NCBI RefSeq assembly: GCF_000372725.1
Contig: NW_005201912.1
Location: 15,299-79,298, forward strand
Direction of reading: 5' to 3'
Length of the DNA: 64,000 nt
DNA from: Emiliania huxleyi CCMP1516
Taxonomy: Eukaryota > Haptophyta > Isochrysidales > Noelaerhabdaceae
A program made the translations under genes and the position numbers. Shown in pieces: positions 22,701 through 32,203 of this stretch (the first letter of the stretch is position 1; each line of letters begins with the position of its first letter). The notes beneath the pieces are model-generated. The model made no database searches. It saw only the letters and a list, made by a program, of their open reading frames with translations, and was not told the DNA's origin.

Positions 22701-23429
22701 AGAGTCGTCCGCCCCGAGGGAGGCGTCTCCATGCCCCGTACCGCCAGAGGGGTGCCACCCAAGAAGCCCGTCAAGGCCACGGCTGCCCGCGGCGTGGCAG
22801 GAGTGGTCGCCGCCAGGGGCGCCTCCGTCGGCGATTGCGTCCGGCGAGCCCGCATCGCCCCCACTACCCCCACCCACCGTCTTCTCGTCATCGTCCGACT
22901 CGCCACCGTGGGACGCGCCCACGCCCTGCGCCGCCGCTCGCACCGGCCGAGCGCCCTGAAGGGCGACGCTCGGGCGGGACGAGAGCGGCGTGTCGTCCTC
23001 CTCGCTGTCCACGTCCTCCTCGCTGTCGGCCTCGCCGCCGCCACCATTGCCGCCGCCGCAACCCGCGCCGCCCGACACCTCGCCCGCCGCAGCGGGTGAG
23101 CCGTCGGAGGCCACGCCGACGAACGCCGGACGGAGCCGGGCGCCGGCCTGCTGCGTCTGCTGCGGAGAGCGTGCCCACCGCTCGACGTGCCGGAGCCACG
23201 TGTTCAGCTTCGAGGTGAGCGCCGGCTTGTCCGCTGCGGCGAGCGCGCCGCTGCCGGGAGGCATCCCCTCAAGCTGCCGCGCCGACTGGCGGCAGAGGTG
23301 CAGGTTGACGTTGCCTTTGGCGTCGCGGTACGGCAGCAGCCGCGCCTCGCGGAGGAGGAAGCGGGAGGCGGCGAGCCCGGGTAGGTCGATTTCAGCGAGT
23401 GGGGTGGCGCTGTAGGACGAGGAGGACAT
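19710..23429 (-). CDS. AP2-domain and HMG-box DNA-binding protein (multi-exon, crosses a gap)
   Basis: Likely nuclear DNA-binding regulator. Exon 1 (23429-22662) has an acidic Ser/Asp/Glu tract. Exon 2 from 22594 carries AP2 domain 1: TGYKGV, then HLGLFATKAEAAVAYA. Exons 22138-22024, 21334-21282 and 21203 onward together encode AP2 domain 2: ETGYRGVRLSVARG, SKSGHIHLGVFATAVEA, AVAYAREAARP. Exon 20929-20640 carries an HMG box (PPQTSYFLFFHAT, then ELAKIVGERWRALSDEEKAP) with a Gly-rich insert between helices. A gap of N follows, and 20258-19710 encodes an acidic tail starting RYEEELKAH. AP2 is a sequence-specific domain, HMG boxes bend DNA. A one-base slip in a C-run near 22430 shifts the frame in exon 2. 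It could instead be two genes, because the link 21050-20930 is unproven. Confidence 0.65.
20297..20469. other. Assembly gap (173 N)
   Basis: Unsequenced stretch inside the AP2/HMG gene, bordered on the right by simple repeats. Confidence 1.
20513..20579. repeat. GT and GA microsatellites
   Basis: (GT)n then (GA)n next to the gap; probably what stopped the assembly. Confidence 0.95.
21355..21494. repeat. 11-bp minisatellite (GTGTCGTGGGC)
   Basis: About thirteen tandem copies, alternating GGGC and GGAC endings. It lies inside the intron between AP2 exons 22024 and 21334. Confidence 0.95.
21772..21955. repeat. 18-bp G-rich minisatellite in the same AP2 intron
   Basis: Repeats of GGGGGCGAGGGCGGTGGA; a related array lies at 21958-22014. 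Long open frames here are compositional. Confidence 0.9.
22571..22661 (-). repeat. Exon-edge duplication bordering a 67-bp intron of the AP2 gene
   Basis: 22571-22594 and 22638-22661 are 24-bp direct repeats with one mismatch. The intron (22661-22595) starts with GC inside the first copy, continues with three 11-bp units (GATCACCCGAG) and ends TTAG; the next exon starts with the second copy. Confidence 0.9.
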
Positions 23430-24109
23430 TCGTGAACCGCGAAGCAAAGAAGGGCGGGAGCATTGAAAAAAGAATTTTTATTGGACACTCGCAGAAAGGG
23501 CGCGGGACTGGCGCGCACTGGCACTAACACAGGTACACCACGGGAGCCGCCTAAGAATTTAAACAAAAGAACTCTCTCTCACAGAATTTTACAATCCTGC
23601 ACTCGCACAACACTGGGCACGGGACTGGCGCGCACTGGCACTAACACAGGTACAAAAAGAAAAATGGCTGGACCACTTCCTTTATTAAAACCCGTTTGTT
23701 ATCTCTGCCGTTCTCCCATTCCTCCCTGGCGCCGGCCGGTTTTTAGTTTCTTTCTTTATAAGTGCTTCAAAAAGGCAGCTCCCACGAGAAGAGACAAGAG
23801 TTGACGACAAGCTGCCGTCCTGCGCGAGAGCCCAAATCACTTTGTGTTCTGTGTCTATAAAGACGAGCGGTGATTTCTTGTTGCTTTCCGAAATCTCTCT
23901 TTGACTGATCTCTCTCTTCTGTTTGTTGAGTCTCTGATGGGGTCCCGTACCACGCGGAATCGACCCTATATCTCAAGTGCTCAAGTGCTCATAAGTCTCG
24001 GTGCGGACATCTCTGATGACTCCGTTTTCGGGGGCGTTGCATTTGCCAAACCTTTCGAGCACAAAAAAGGGCACACGGCGCACACGGCGCACACACACCT
24101 CTGGGGTCC
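23430..24109. other. Intergenic stretch with a dispersed repeat
   Basis: Contains two copies of a 33-nt motif (next entry) and the left copy of another dispersed sequence (23938-23990). No gene recognised. Confidence 0.55.
23503..23651 (+). repeat. Two copies of a dispersed motif (CGGGACTGGCGCGCACTGGC...)
   Basis: 33-nt copies at 23503-23535 and 23619-23651 are identical. An inverted copy lies at 24878-24910, and shorter versions near 41555, 48127 and 55883. Several are preceded by AAAGAATTTT. Confidence 0.85.
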
Positions 24110-24814
24110 CTAGCGCGGCGGTAGCAGCCGCATCAGCGCGGCGACGTGGGCGTCCTCCTCCCCCACCTCGCGCAGCCACGCCGCGAGCGACTCGAGGTAG
24201 TCTCGGTTCGCGCCGCTCGGGCCGTGCGCGCTCGCAATGGTTAGCGCGGCGGCAGCCGGGTCGGCCAGCATCACCGGGGAGAAGAGCGGGTTGTCGCACG
24301 TCGCAGAGTACACGAGCGCGCGCACCGGCGGCGCGCCCGGCCGTGCAGGCTGCACCTGCACCACCTCGCGCGTGTAGCCGCCCTTCTCCCGAAAGTCGAG
24401 GTTGGCCAGCACGCGCGGCACGTCGTCCGCCCCGACGCGGTAGCACAGGCCGCACGTCGTCGATGGCGGCTCGCCCGGCTCGCGCAGGCCCTTGGCCTCC
24501 AGCTGGGCGTCGGAGATCATCGTCGCAACGAGGCCGGGGCTGGAGGGCGTGCCGCGGTGGTCGCACGAGCGCTGCGCAAAGTAGCGGCCCCAGCCGGAGC
24601 AACGGCCGACGAGCGTCTCCTCATGCGGGAAGTCGGGCCGCCAGCAGAGCGAGCCGTAGCCAAAGATCCAGAGCGGGTCCGGCACCTCGACCCCGCCGGC
24701 TGCACGGTTCCCGAGCCACACGCCGGCAGCCGCGTCCCACCGAGGCGCCGCAGCAGGCGCCTCGGCAGACGGCTGCACGAAGCTATAAAGCCAGGCGGCG
24801 AAGCGAGCGAGCAT
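24110..24814 (-). CDS. ChaC-type gamma-glutamylcyclotransferase
   Basis: Predicted to cleave gamma-glutamyl bonds, chiefly of glutathione, to 5-oxoproline and Cys-Gly in the cytosol. The 234-residue protein has the nucleotide-fold loop FGYGSLCW (residues 51-58), the CDHRGTPSSPGLV stretch, and LDFREKGGY with catalytic Glu143. The order and spacing fit the ChaC family, whose members run about 180-230 residues. I use the ATG at 24814. An upstream in-frame ATG at 24919 would lie almost at the transcription start given the TATA box at 24944-24951, and the extra residues are encoded by a dispersed repeat. No introns. Fewer doubts attach to function than to the start. Confidence 0.92.
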   Translation of the reverse strand: MLARFAAWLYSFVQPSAEAPAAAPRWDAAAGVWLGNRAAGGVEVPDPLWIFGYGSLCWRPDFPHEETLVGRCSGWGRYFAQRSCDHRGTPSSPGLVATMISDAQLEAKGLREPGEPPSTTCGLCYRVGADDVPRVLANLDFREKGGYTREVVQVQPARPGAPPVRALVYSATCDNPLFSPVMLADPAAAALTIASAHGPSGANRDYLESLAAWLREVGEEDAHVAALMRLLPPR

Positions 24815-24877
24815 CGTAGCCCAGGCACGATCGATGCTTCTTGCCGCGCCGCGTGAGAACCAGCAGGGTGCAGTATT

Positions 24878-24951
24878 TACCTGTGTTAGTGCCAGTGCGA
24901 GCCAGTCCGTGCCCCGCATACGACGGAGCTGAATTCTAAAATTCTTTTATA
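24878..24951 (-). promoter_or_regulatory. TATA box and dispersed motif at the ChaC promoter
   Basis: On the minus strand TATAAAAG (24951-24944) precedes an inverted copy of the CGGGACTGGC motif (24910-24878), which would sit at the transcription start. Confidence 0.5.
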
Positions 24952-25059
24952 CGGTCCCGTCTTGCTTTTTCTGCGGCAAAGTCAAACCACCCCACCACCC
25001 TAGGTGTTGAATACAAATATATGAATTCACAGAGAGGTCTCCCAGGAGCCTGAATACTG

Positions 25060-25240
25060 TATTCAAAAAGGCGCGCAGCGCGCCGGAACACATACGGAAT
25101 ACATGCGGCGCGCGCGGAGCGCCGCTAGCTAGTTGTGCAGGCGCGGAGCGCGCGGAAGCGCGCGGAAGCGCGCGGAAGCGCGCAGCGAGCGCGCGGCGCG
25201 GAGAGCGCGCGGAGCGCGCTAGCGCGCGCGGAGCGCGGGC
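25060..25240. repeat. CpG-rich simple repeat (GCGCGGAA-type)
   Basis: Overlapping units such as GCGCGGAAGCGCGCGGAAGC fill the stretch between ChaC and the transposase. They are GC-only words with no coding sense. Confidence 0.85.
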
Positions 25241-25246
25241 AGACCA

Positions 25247-27238
25247 TCAGGTCCTCCTCGTTGTTTGTCCGAGTTGTTCTCGTCCGAAGTCGCTCTCCCA
25301 CTTGACCGCCGGCTCCTTGTAGCCCGCCTTGGTGCGCTTGATGCGGAGCTGGAGCGCCTCGTGGCAATAGACGAGGCGGTCGGAGACGGAGTGGCGCATG
25401 CGATTGCGGCGGTCGGTCTTAATGGAGCCGTAGATCGACCAGTTGCGCTCCGCTGCCGACGCGCAGACTGGCTGCGAGAGCACCGTGCACGCGAGAGGGC
25501 CGGGAGGTTCTTGCCGTACATATGCTCCACCACTGCGCCGGCGGGAGCGTCTTGGCCTGGTCCTTCACGAATGGCCTCGAGAGAACGCCCGCGCTGTCCT
25601 GGTAGGACGCGAGCTCGACGCAGGCCTCGCCCGCCAGCCTCTGCACCCCCGGATCGTCGACGGTGAGCGCGCGCGCGAGCATCGGGCCGGAGAGGGAGTC
25701 GGGGTTCGAGGTGAGGCGGGAGTACTCGTAGCGCATCGCCATCTTCTCGATGATCGAGATGAGCGCCTCCTGGACGTCGCCGCTCATGTCGTGCGCGAGG
25801 TACTCGGGGTCGAGCGCGTAGCCCGCGAGGTGCATCGGCGACTTGAGGTACTCCCAGCGCGCGTCGTGGATCTTGAGCGCCCCCTCCTTCCATGGGACGG
25901 TGGAGTTGGCGATCACCCCCCGAATGCTGTTCATCCGCGGCATCACCTTGCCCATGGCGGGGGCGGCGCCATCGCAGAGGCGGAGGAGCTTCACGACCGG
26001 CGTCGCAATCTTGAGCACCTCCACGAGCGGCGCCCAGAAGCCGCTCTCGTTGAGGATGATGGCCTTGACAGGGTGATCGCGGCCGGAGATGGTGCCGGAG
26101 GCGGTGTCGTCGTCGTTGCCCTTCTTGAACTTCTGCTCACCAAACTCGGAGGAGACGACGACCTGCTGGAGGTCGGCCTTGACGCGCAGCATCCGCCCGA
26201 GCGCACGCATGTTGCCGGCGAAGCGGGTCGCCTTGGGGCGGTAGAGGCCGAACTCCTTTTTGTGGTTGACGGCGATGACCTCGCGCAGCTTGGTCCGCGG
26301 CCAGCGCTTCTTGCCCCAGAAGAGGTTCAGGATGGCGTTGGACTTCTTGTTAGATTCTTGATGACCGCCGCGACCTCTTCGATCTTGCCGAGGTCCTTGA
26401 GGTAGAGGTTGAGCACGTGCGGGCCACAGCACGTGCACGTAATCCACGGGAACTTGGTCTCCACGAGCTTCCACGCAGCCTTCATGACGGAGCACGTGTC
26501 CGTCACGACCTGCACGACCATGGGGGGGCCGATGCGCGTGATCTGCTCGATGAGCAGCTTGGCGACCGCCTACCAGGAGAGCAATCACCGTCAGGGGGGG
26601 AGGGGGGGACTGGGGCAACACCGGGGGTGGCGGGATCGCCTCGGCGTTCTCAGAGTCAGCGCTCGTGAGTTGGTAGGTGGCCGGTCAAAGAAGGTCGTGG
26701 TCGCGGAGCCGATGAGGACGTTGATGAGATGCGACGAGTTCACGTCGTCCCATCCATCAGATATGATGCTTCCGCCGTACTTGAGCACCTCGCCGCGGAC
26801 CGGCCGCTCCTCGGCCTTGAGCGTGTCGGTGGTCTTCTCGAGGAGGTCACCAAGCATCCGCTGGCGCGTCGGCGGCTGGTAGGAGGCGGGGGCGGTCTTG
26901 AGCGCCTCGACGAGGTCCTTGAAGAGCGGGTGCGACACCTTGCTCGCCCCGACGTTGAGGCCGTAGAAGAACTCTCCGATCGCCTTGTCGCACGCCTCCG
27001 ACTTGCCGGAGTACATCGAGGACTGGATGCTCTTCTGCCCAAGCTTGGCCTTGGCCTTCGCCTCGCCCGCGGCGACAGAGTCGGCAACCTCGTCGTGCGC
27101 GCGCTTGGCCGCCAGCGTCTTGCCCTTCTCGCCCTTCGCGCCCAGAAGCGACTCCTTGAGCGCGAGGAACTCCGGGGAGTCGTCGGTGCACTTGTCACAG
27201 AGGTGCTCCTTGATGCGCGTGGCGCCGCCGCAGAACAT
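25247..27238 (-). mobile_element. hAT-type (DUF659) transposase, decayed
   Basis: DNA-transposon transposase. The N-terminus has half of a BED zinc finger (GGATRIKEHLCDKC). The middle has the DUF659 core: ISDGWDDVNSSHLINVLIG, then VVTDTCSVMKAAW and CCGPHVLNLYLKDLGKI. The C-terminus has the hAT dimerisation signature SAAERNWSIYGSI. A probable intron (about 26666-26573) joins the first two parts. Three single-base frame changes are visible, near 26352 and twice near 25510-25540, so this copy cannot make a full protein unless they are sequence errors. The first half of the BED finger is missing at 27238. I did not find terminal inverted repeats or an 8-bp target duplication. Confidence 0.85.
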
Positions 27239-27321
27239 TCCGCCGTGTTGTTGGGTAGCTAATCACACGACATTTTCTGAGAGAGAGATTTTGTCCCGAG
27301 CTGCACGAGCATGATCTGTCT

Positions 27322-27352
27322 GAGAGAGAGATTTTTATTAACCAACAAGAAA
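27322..27352. repeat. Copy of the GAGAGATTTTTATTAACC motif
   Basis: 31 nt, the same as 18781-18811. Confidence 0.85.
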
Positions 27353-27559
27353 TCACGACTCTCACAGTGATTTGGGCTCGGCAGCCTTCTGTCTGTGACG
27401 GTCACGGACGGAGGGGGGGCTGGGCAGGGTTCATTCACCCACACGACAGGGTCAGTCTCTCACTACCACGGGCACACTGACAGGCGAGCCCAAGCATTTT
27501 TCTTTTGTACAAGGCGCTGTCCGCGCGCCGCGCCCAAGGACTTCTCAACGAAGACCAAA

Positions 27560-30500
27560 ATGCGGCGCGGTCTGTCTATCGCTGCCCCCGGGGCGAAAGC
27601 AAGGACGAAGCTTGCGGAGAAGCTGGCGGCGTCCGAAGCATCGGCGGCGGATCTGGCCCAGCAAGCGGACGATGCAAAGATACGGGCGGAGCAGCAGGCG
27701 GCAGCCGCGGAGGCGGCGTCGGCCGAGCTGGCAGAGACGGCGAAGAAGCTGGTGGCGTCCGAGGCATTGGCGGCGGATCTGGCCAAGCAAGTGGACGACG
27801 CGAAGCGGGACAAGGCCGCGGCTGCAGAGGCGGCGGCCGAGGCGGCAGCAGCGGCGGCGGAGACGGCGAAGAAACTGGCGGCGCCCGAGGCAGCGCCGGC
27901 GGATCTGGAAGCGAAGCAGCTCATCGACACCGATCTCGAAGCAGGCACTGTCGGACGCTCGATTGGACTGCCCAAGTTCAAGAAGGTGCGAGCGGCAAGC
28001 GACGGCGGCGGGCCGTACCAGCAGCTGATCGATGGCGAAGGCGATAGCCGGTACCTGCCTCGCATGACCAAGGGATTTTTTGCGGCAGTGCTAACGACAA
28101 ACACTTGCTGCACAGCCTTTCTGTGCATTATCCTTGTTGTGCTGTACCAGCACTCGTACGCAAGCGGTGTCGGTGAGGTGCAGCCGCGCCCCCCGCCTCC
28201 CCCGATCAGCAGCTACGACTACGACTACGACGTAGCCCCACCTCCCCCAACCAGCAGCTGCGCGATTTACCATGCCGGTGCGGCCGTCTTCGAGGGCGCC
28301 ATGCACACGATGACGGCCGATGGGCTCACGGAGGTGGAAACTGAAGAGGGCGAGATCGTAACAAAGGAACGCACCGGTTTCAGCAACACCTTCGCCCCCA
28401 CCTTCTTCGACTTCGAGTGCCTGCTTGCCAACGGCACGGGCGATCCGTGCGACGCGTACGTGGCCGAGGCCTTCGCAGACCAAATGTTCGTTCCTCTGCG
28501 CACCGACTCGCTGGTGGGGCTCTGGCTCTCCACGATCTTCCTCTACTCGCTGGCTCAGATTGGTGGCATCCCGCGGCCACGGTTCGTTGACCGCAGGATC
28601 GACTGGCCTGGGACCGTCTTCTGGCTCTCTTGGATGCTGACACAGCTGTGCCAGTTCCTCGTGGTCGGGCTTTCCCTTGCTATGCAGGTTGTCGCCTTCT
28701 TCGGCGTGCACGAGCGCACCGGGCCGTGCATGGTCAGGGTCGACAACTTTACGCTGCTGGACGAGTACGCGACGGTCACGTTTGCGGCGCAGCCAGCGCT
28801 TCTTAGCAAGCTGCTGCTTCTGGTCGTGTACGGGTACCTGCTGTCGCTCGGCGCGCTCGTGTTCATTGGGCGCAAGGTGAACGAGGTTGAGTTTAAGGAA
28901 GAGGCTAGCAAGACCAACACCAGCCTCGTGCAGCCGATCCCGCTTGCGAGCGTGCTCTACTTCATCTCTCGGTGGGCGCTGTACGGCATCTGCCTGGGGA
29001 CCGTCGGCGGGTGGCTTGGCTGGCCGGGCGCCTCGTGGGCGGCCGCGCTGGTTGCGGCAGCTGTGGGCTCGCTCACGGGAGGATTCAGGCGAGGTAAAGA
29101 CTCGCTGTCTCGCGCAACAGTCGCCAAGTGCGCCCTTGGCGTTCTCCTCGCCCTGCCGATCCTGCCGAATCTTGTCTACCTACCATTGGGCGGGCTGTTC
29201 CTTGCGTTTGTCAAGCTAAGCTTTGCCGCCGGGCGGACGTCACTCGATCTTATTGAGTCAACAGCTACGTCGGAGTGGCGTTGCTGCCAACGGCTCGAGG
29301 CACTGACCAAGGCCGCGGCCGCTGCCACCAAGCCGGCCATCAGCTGGCTCGCCCCGCTCGGAAGCCTCGAGCTGTCGAGCGGCATGTCAATGGTGGTGCA
29401 GGGGCTGGCGTACACCGAGACGAGCCTCTCAACGCTGGCGGGCGGACTGGCTTGCGTGCTGGGCTGCCTCGCGCTCTCCCCACTGGTTGCGTACGGCACG
29501 TGGGCGGCGGAACAAGGACGGCTCGAGCCCGATTACGACGTCGAGGACAGCGTGGTGGAGGCGGTGCAGGCACGGCTCTGGATGCTGTGGGTCCTCGTGG
29601 CCATGCCCGTGCTGCTGTTTGCTGTGGAGTTTTGTATGAATGGCAAGCTCCTCGTCCAAAGATGCGAGGAAGGCGGTATCTACCTCTCGCTCACAAGCTC
29701 ACCAGTCCTGAACGTGCTCCTCACCGTCTATGCCATCCCGTTCCTCCTCGCGCTCGTCTTCGCCATCTTCTTCACCTCGCAGGACGACTCGTACATCGAG
29801 CGCGTCATCTGGCACGCACAGGTTGTATACGGCGACTCCTTTGCGTTCCTCGCCACGCTGCAGCTCGACGTGTCGGGTCTCCAGCCCTTTCTCGACAGCG
29901 TGATGGCGGACATGGTCGCGTTCACGGGCGATCCTTTGGGGGCAGCGCAAAAGGTCGCCGATCGTCTGGCCGAGATCGTAGCGGACCCGCTGGCGCCCGT
30001 GAGGGAGGTGGTCGAGGTGGTTGCCAACATGTCGCGCTATCTGGAGATCGACCCGTCCTACTTTGTTGAACACTCGGCGGCGCTCGACGTTCTGAATGTA
30101 TCTCTGGGGCTGCTCAAGCTGCTAGCCACCTACGGACGCAAGGCGTTTGCGCTCTACGATGCGGTGCTGAGGCTATTTCGCGGAGAGAAGGGGGAGGGAA
30201 ACGAGGAGGACGACGGGGTGGTGCAGGTGCACGAGTGCGTGGCGGATCCGAAGAAGGCGCAGCTCGAAGCCGACATGGAGCTGCTCTGCCAACGAGGTGT
30301 TTACTCGGAGGATAAGACTTCGTGGAACTTGAAGAGCGCGCAGCTTGCTGCTGGGGATGTGGCGACAATTGCTCTCTGGCTGAAGGACAATGGGGTGCTG
30401 ACCGAGCTCGACCTCCGCTTCAACGGCATCGGCGACGAGGGCGCCGTCGCCCTCGGCGAGGCGCTGCGCGTCAACGAGGTATTGACCTCCTTGGATGTGG

Positions 30501-31255
30501 GCTTAAACCACCTCACCGAGGAGGCGGCCCTCGGCATCGTCCGCGTCGAGCGGCAGCGCAACAAGCTCACCTTGCTGGGCTTGGCTAGCTGCCGCATCGG
30601 CCCGACTGGCGCCGCAGAGATCGCCGAGTACGTGTCGGGCAGCAAGGTATTGACCAACCTCGAGCTCGGCTGGAACGGCTTCGGCGACGAGGGTGTTGAG
30701 GCGCTGGCCTCCGCTCTGCGCGTCAATGGGGTGCTGACGTCCTTGGACGTGGGCGTCAACAATATCGGGCCAACCGGCGCGACCGCGATCGCCGAGGCGC
30801 TGCGCGTCAACGGGGTGTTGAACACCATCAACCTCGCCCGCAACGACATCAGCGCCGAGGGCGCCGTCGCGATCGCCGCCGCCCTTCGCGTCAACGCGGT
30901 GCTGACCTCCTTGAATCTGGGCTTCAACGACCTCACCGAGGAGGCGGCCCTCGGCATCGTGCGCGTCGAGCGGCAGCGCAACAAGCTCACCTCGCTGGGC
31001 TTGGATGGCTGCAACATCGGCCCGACTGGCGCCGCGGAGGTCGCCGAGTACGTGTCGGGCAGCGGGGTGCTGACCACCCTCAATCTCCGCGGCAACGGCT
31101 TCGGCGACGAGGGTGCCAAGGCGCTAGCATCCGCTCTGCGCGTCAACGGGGTGCTGAAAAACATCGACCTCTGCAACAACAGTTTTGGCGACGAGGGGAA
31201 GGGAGTGATTCGAGATGCCGTGAGCGGGCGGGAAGGGTTCAAGCTCGAGATGTGA
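27560..31255 (+). CDS. Large coiled-coil, multi-pass membrane, leucine-rich-repeat protein
   Basis: An intronless 1,231-residue protein. I start at the first ATG (27560, CCAAAATGC); the frame further upstream has no ATG. Residues 15-120 are three Ala-rich heptad repeats (LAASEASAADLAQQADDAK type), a coiled coil. A first membrane span lies at about 172-196, followed by a proline-rich loop with repeated YDYDYD, then several spans up to about residue 780. Residues about 945-1225 are nine to ten ribonuclease-inhibitor-type leucine-rich repeats (LxxLDLRFNGIGDEGAxALxxAL). A three-repeat block (LTEEAALGIVRVERQRNKLT and on) occurs twice nearly unchanged, a recent internal duplication. The layout suggests a membrane receptor or scaffold with a cytosolic repeat arm. 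I do not recognise a named family. Confidence 0.85.
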   Translation: MRRGLSIAAPGAKARTKLAEKLAASEASAADLAQQADDAKIRAEQQAAAAEAASAELAETAKKLVASEALAADLAKQVDDAKRDKAAAAEAAAEAAAAAAETAKKLAAPEAAPADLEAKQLIDTDLEAGTVGRSIGLPKFKKVRAASDGGGPYQQLIDGEGDSRYLPRMTKGFFAAVLTTNTCCTAFLCIILVVLYQHSYASGVGEVQPRPPPPPISSYDYDYDVAPPPPTSSCAIYHAGAAVFEGAMHTMTADGLTEVETEEGEIVTKERTGFSNTFAPTFFDFECLLANGTGDPCDAYVAEAFADQMFVPLRTDSLVGLWLSTIFLYSLAQIGGIPRPRFVDRRIDWPGTVFWLSWMLTQLCQFLVVGLSLAMQVVAFFGVHERTGPCMVRVDNFTLLDEYATVTFAAQPALLSKLLLLVVYGYLLSLGALVFIGRKVNEVEFKEEASKTNTSLVQPIPLASVLYFISRWALYGICLGTVGGWLGWPGASWAAALVAAAVGSLTGGFRRGKDSLSRATVAKCALGVLLALPILPNLVYLPLGGLFLAFVKLSFAAGRTSLDLIESTATSEWRCCQRLEALTKAAAAATKPAISWLAPLGSLELSSGMSMVVQGLAYTETSLSTLAGGLACVLGCLALSPLVAYGTWAAEQGRLEPDYDVEDSVVEAVQARLWMLWVLVAMPVLLFAVEFCMNGKLLVQRCEEGGIYLSLTSSPVLNVLLTVYAIPFLLALVFAIFFTSQDDSYIERVIWHAQVVYGDSFAFLATLQLDVSGLQPFLDSVMADMVAFTGDPLGAAQKVADRLAEIVADPLAPVREVVEVVANMSRYLEIDPSYFVEHSAALDVLNVSLGLLKLLATYGRKAFALYDAVLRLFRGEKGEGNEEDDGVVQVHECVADPKKAQLEADMELLCQRGVYSEDKTSWNLKSAQLAAGDVATIALWLKDNGVLTELDLRFNGIGDEGAVALGEALRVNEVLTSLDVGLNHLTEEAALGIVRVERQRNKLTLLGLASCRIGPTGAAEIAEYVSGSKVLTNLELGWNGFGDEGVEALASALRVNGVLTSLDVGVNNIGPTGATAIAEALRVNGVLNTINLARNDISAEGAVAIAAALRVNAVLTSLNLGFNDLTEEAALGIVRVERQRNKLTSLGLDGCNIGPTGAAEVAEYVSGSGVLTTLNLRGNGFGDEGAKALASALRVNGVLKNIDLCNNSFGDEGKGVIRDAVSGREGFKLEM

Positions 31256-32203
31256 GTGGGGAAATCGGACAGTCTTGTACGTGGTAGATCTTTGACAAGG
31301 ACTAGCCGCTCACGATCTGGTACCGCATCGATGAGTTCCAGCTCATCTCCCTCAAGATCATCGCCGAGGCGCCGCACGGGCCACGGCCGGCCGCTCCGCA
31401 GTCCTCTCTATCTCCCGACCGCCCCCACTTGAACCACAGGCGGTGCTCCTCTGCTCGCCCATCTATCTGAACCAGACCTCCCTCCCGCTCTGCGTGTTGG
31501 GCGAGCTCGAGAGCCAGTCGCTCGCCTTCTCCGAACAGACCACGGCTCCCTGAGAACGCACACAACGCCTCGGAGCACCCAGCTCTTGGGGGCAGCACAC
31601 CGCTCGTGGAGGAGTCTACACCAAGGCGCTCCCTTTGGAGAGGGGAGGCCCGCTCTCCTCACCGTCTGCCGGCCGCTCTGCTTCCCGTCCGAGCGGTGTC
31701 GGCGGTACCACACGGCGCGCCCGGCCCGTCGCCTCCGCCTCCTCGAGCTCGATCATCAAGTGTGGTACACATCTGTGTCTGTCTCGGCTCTCGCTATATC
31801 GTATCACACACTCCAGCGTGCGCCGGGGCCCGCGCGCCGCCGCCGGCGGACACCGCGCAGGCTGCCCTCAGGCGCTCTCACCTCTCAGCCCTAAACATTC
31901 ACTCTTTACTTACATAAATAAAAACGGACACCTCTCTCTGTCAGCCGTCACTGCAGTGTATTGATATCTTATTTCTACAATTGTATTTTTGTGCATTGTG
32001 GGCTGAGTGAACAACAGATGAGATCTTGAGTGTTGAGAGATGGGTTTGGGCGCCGCTTGACGGCCGGGGCGCGGGGCACGCGCCCACGCTGGTGCCTCGC
32101 ACACACCCGTTAGCGACACCGATATAGCATGGGGGGGTCCCACTCCCAGTTTCTGTGCGCGCCCCTGGCGTAAATACCTCAACGGACACACAACACACAA
32201 CTG
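31256..32203. other. Intergenic stretch with a possible short coding fragment
   Basis: 31305-31405 reads IWYRIDEFQLISLKIIAEAP on the plus strand, and after a CACAG acceptor 31440-31552 reads AVLLCSPIYLNQTSLPLC before a stop. It may be the tail of a two-exon gene or a relic. The rest, 31560-32203, shows nothing clear. Confidence 0.3.
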
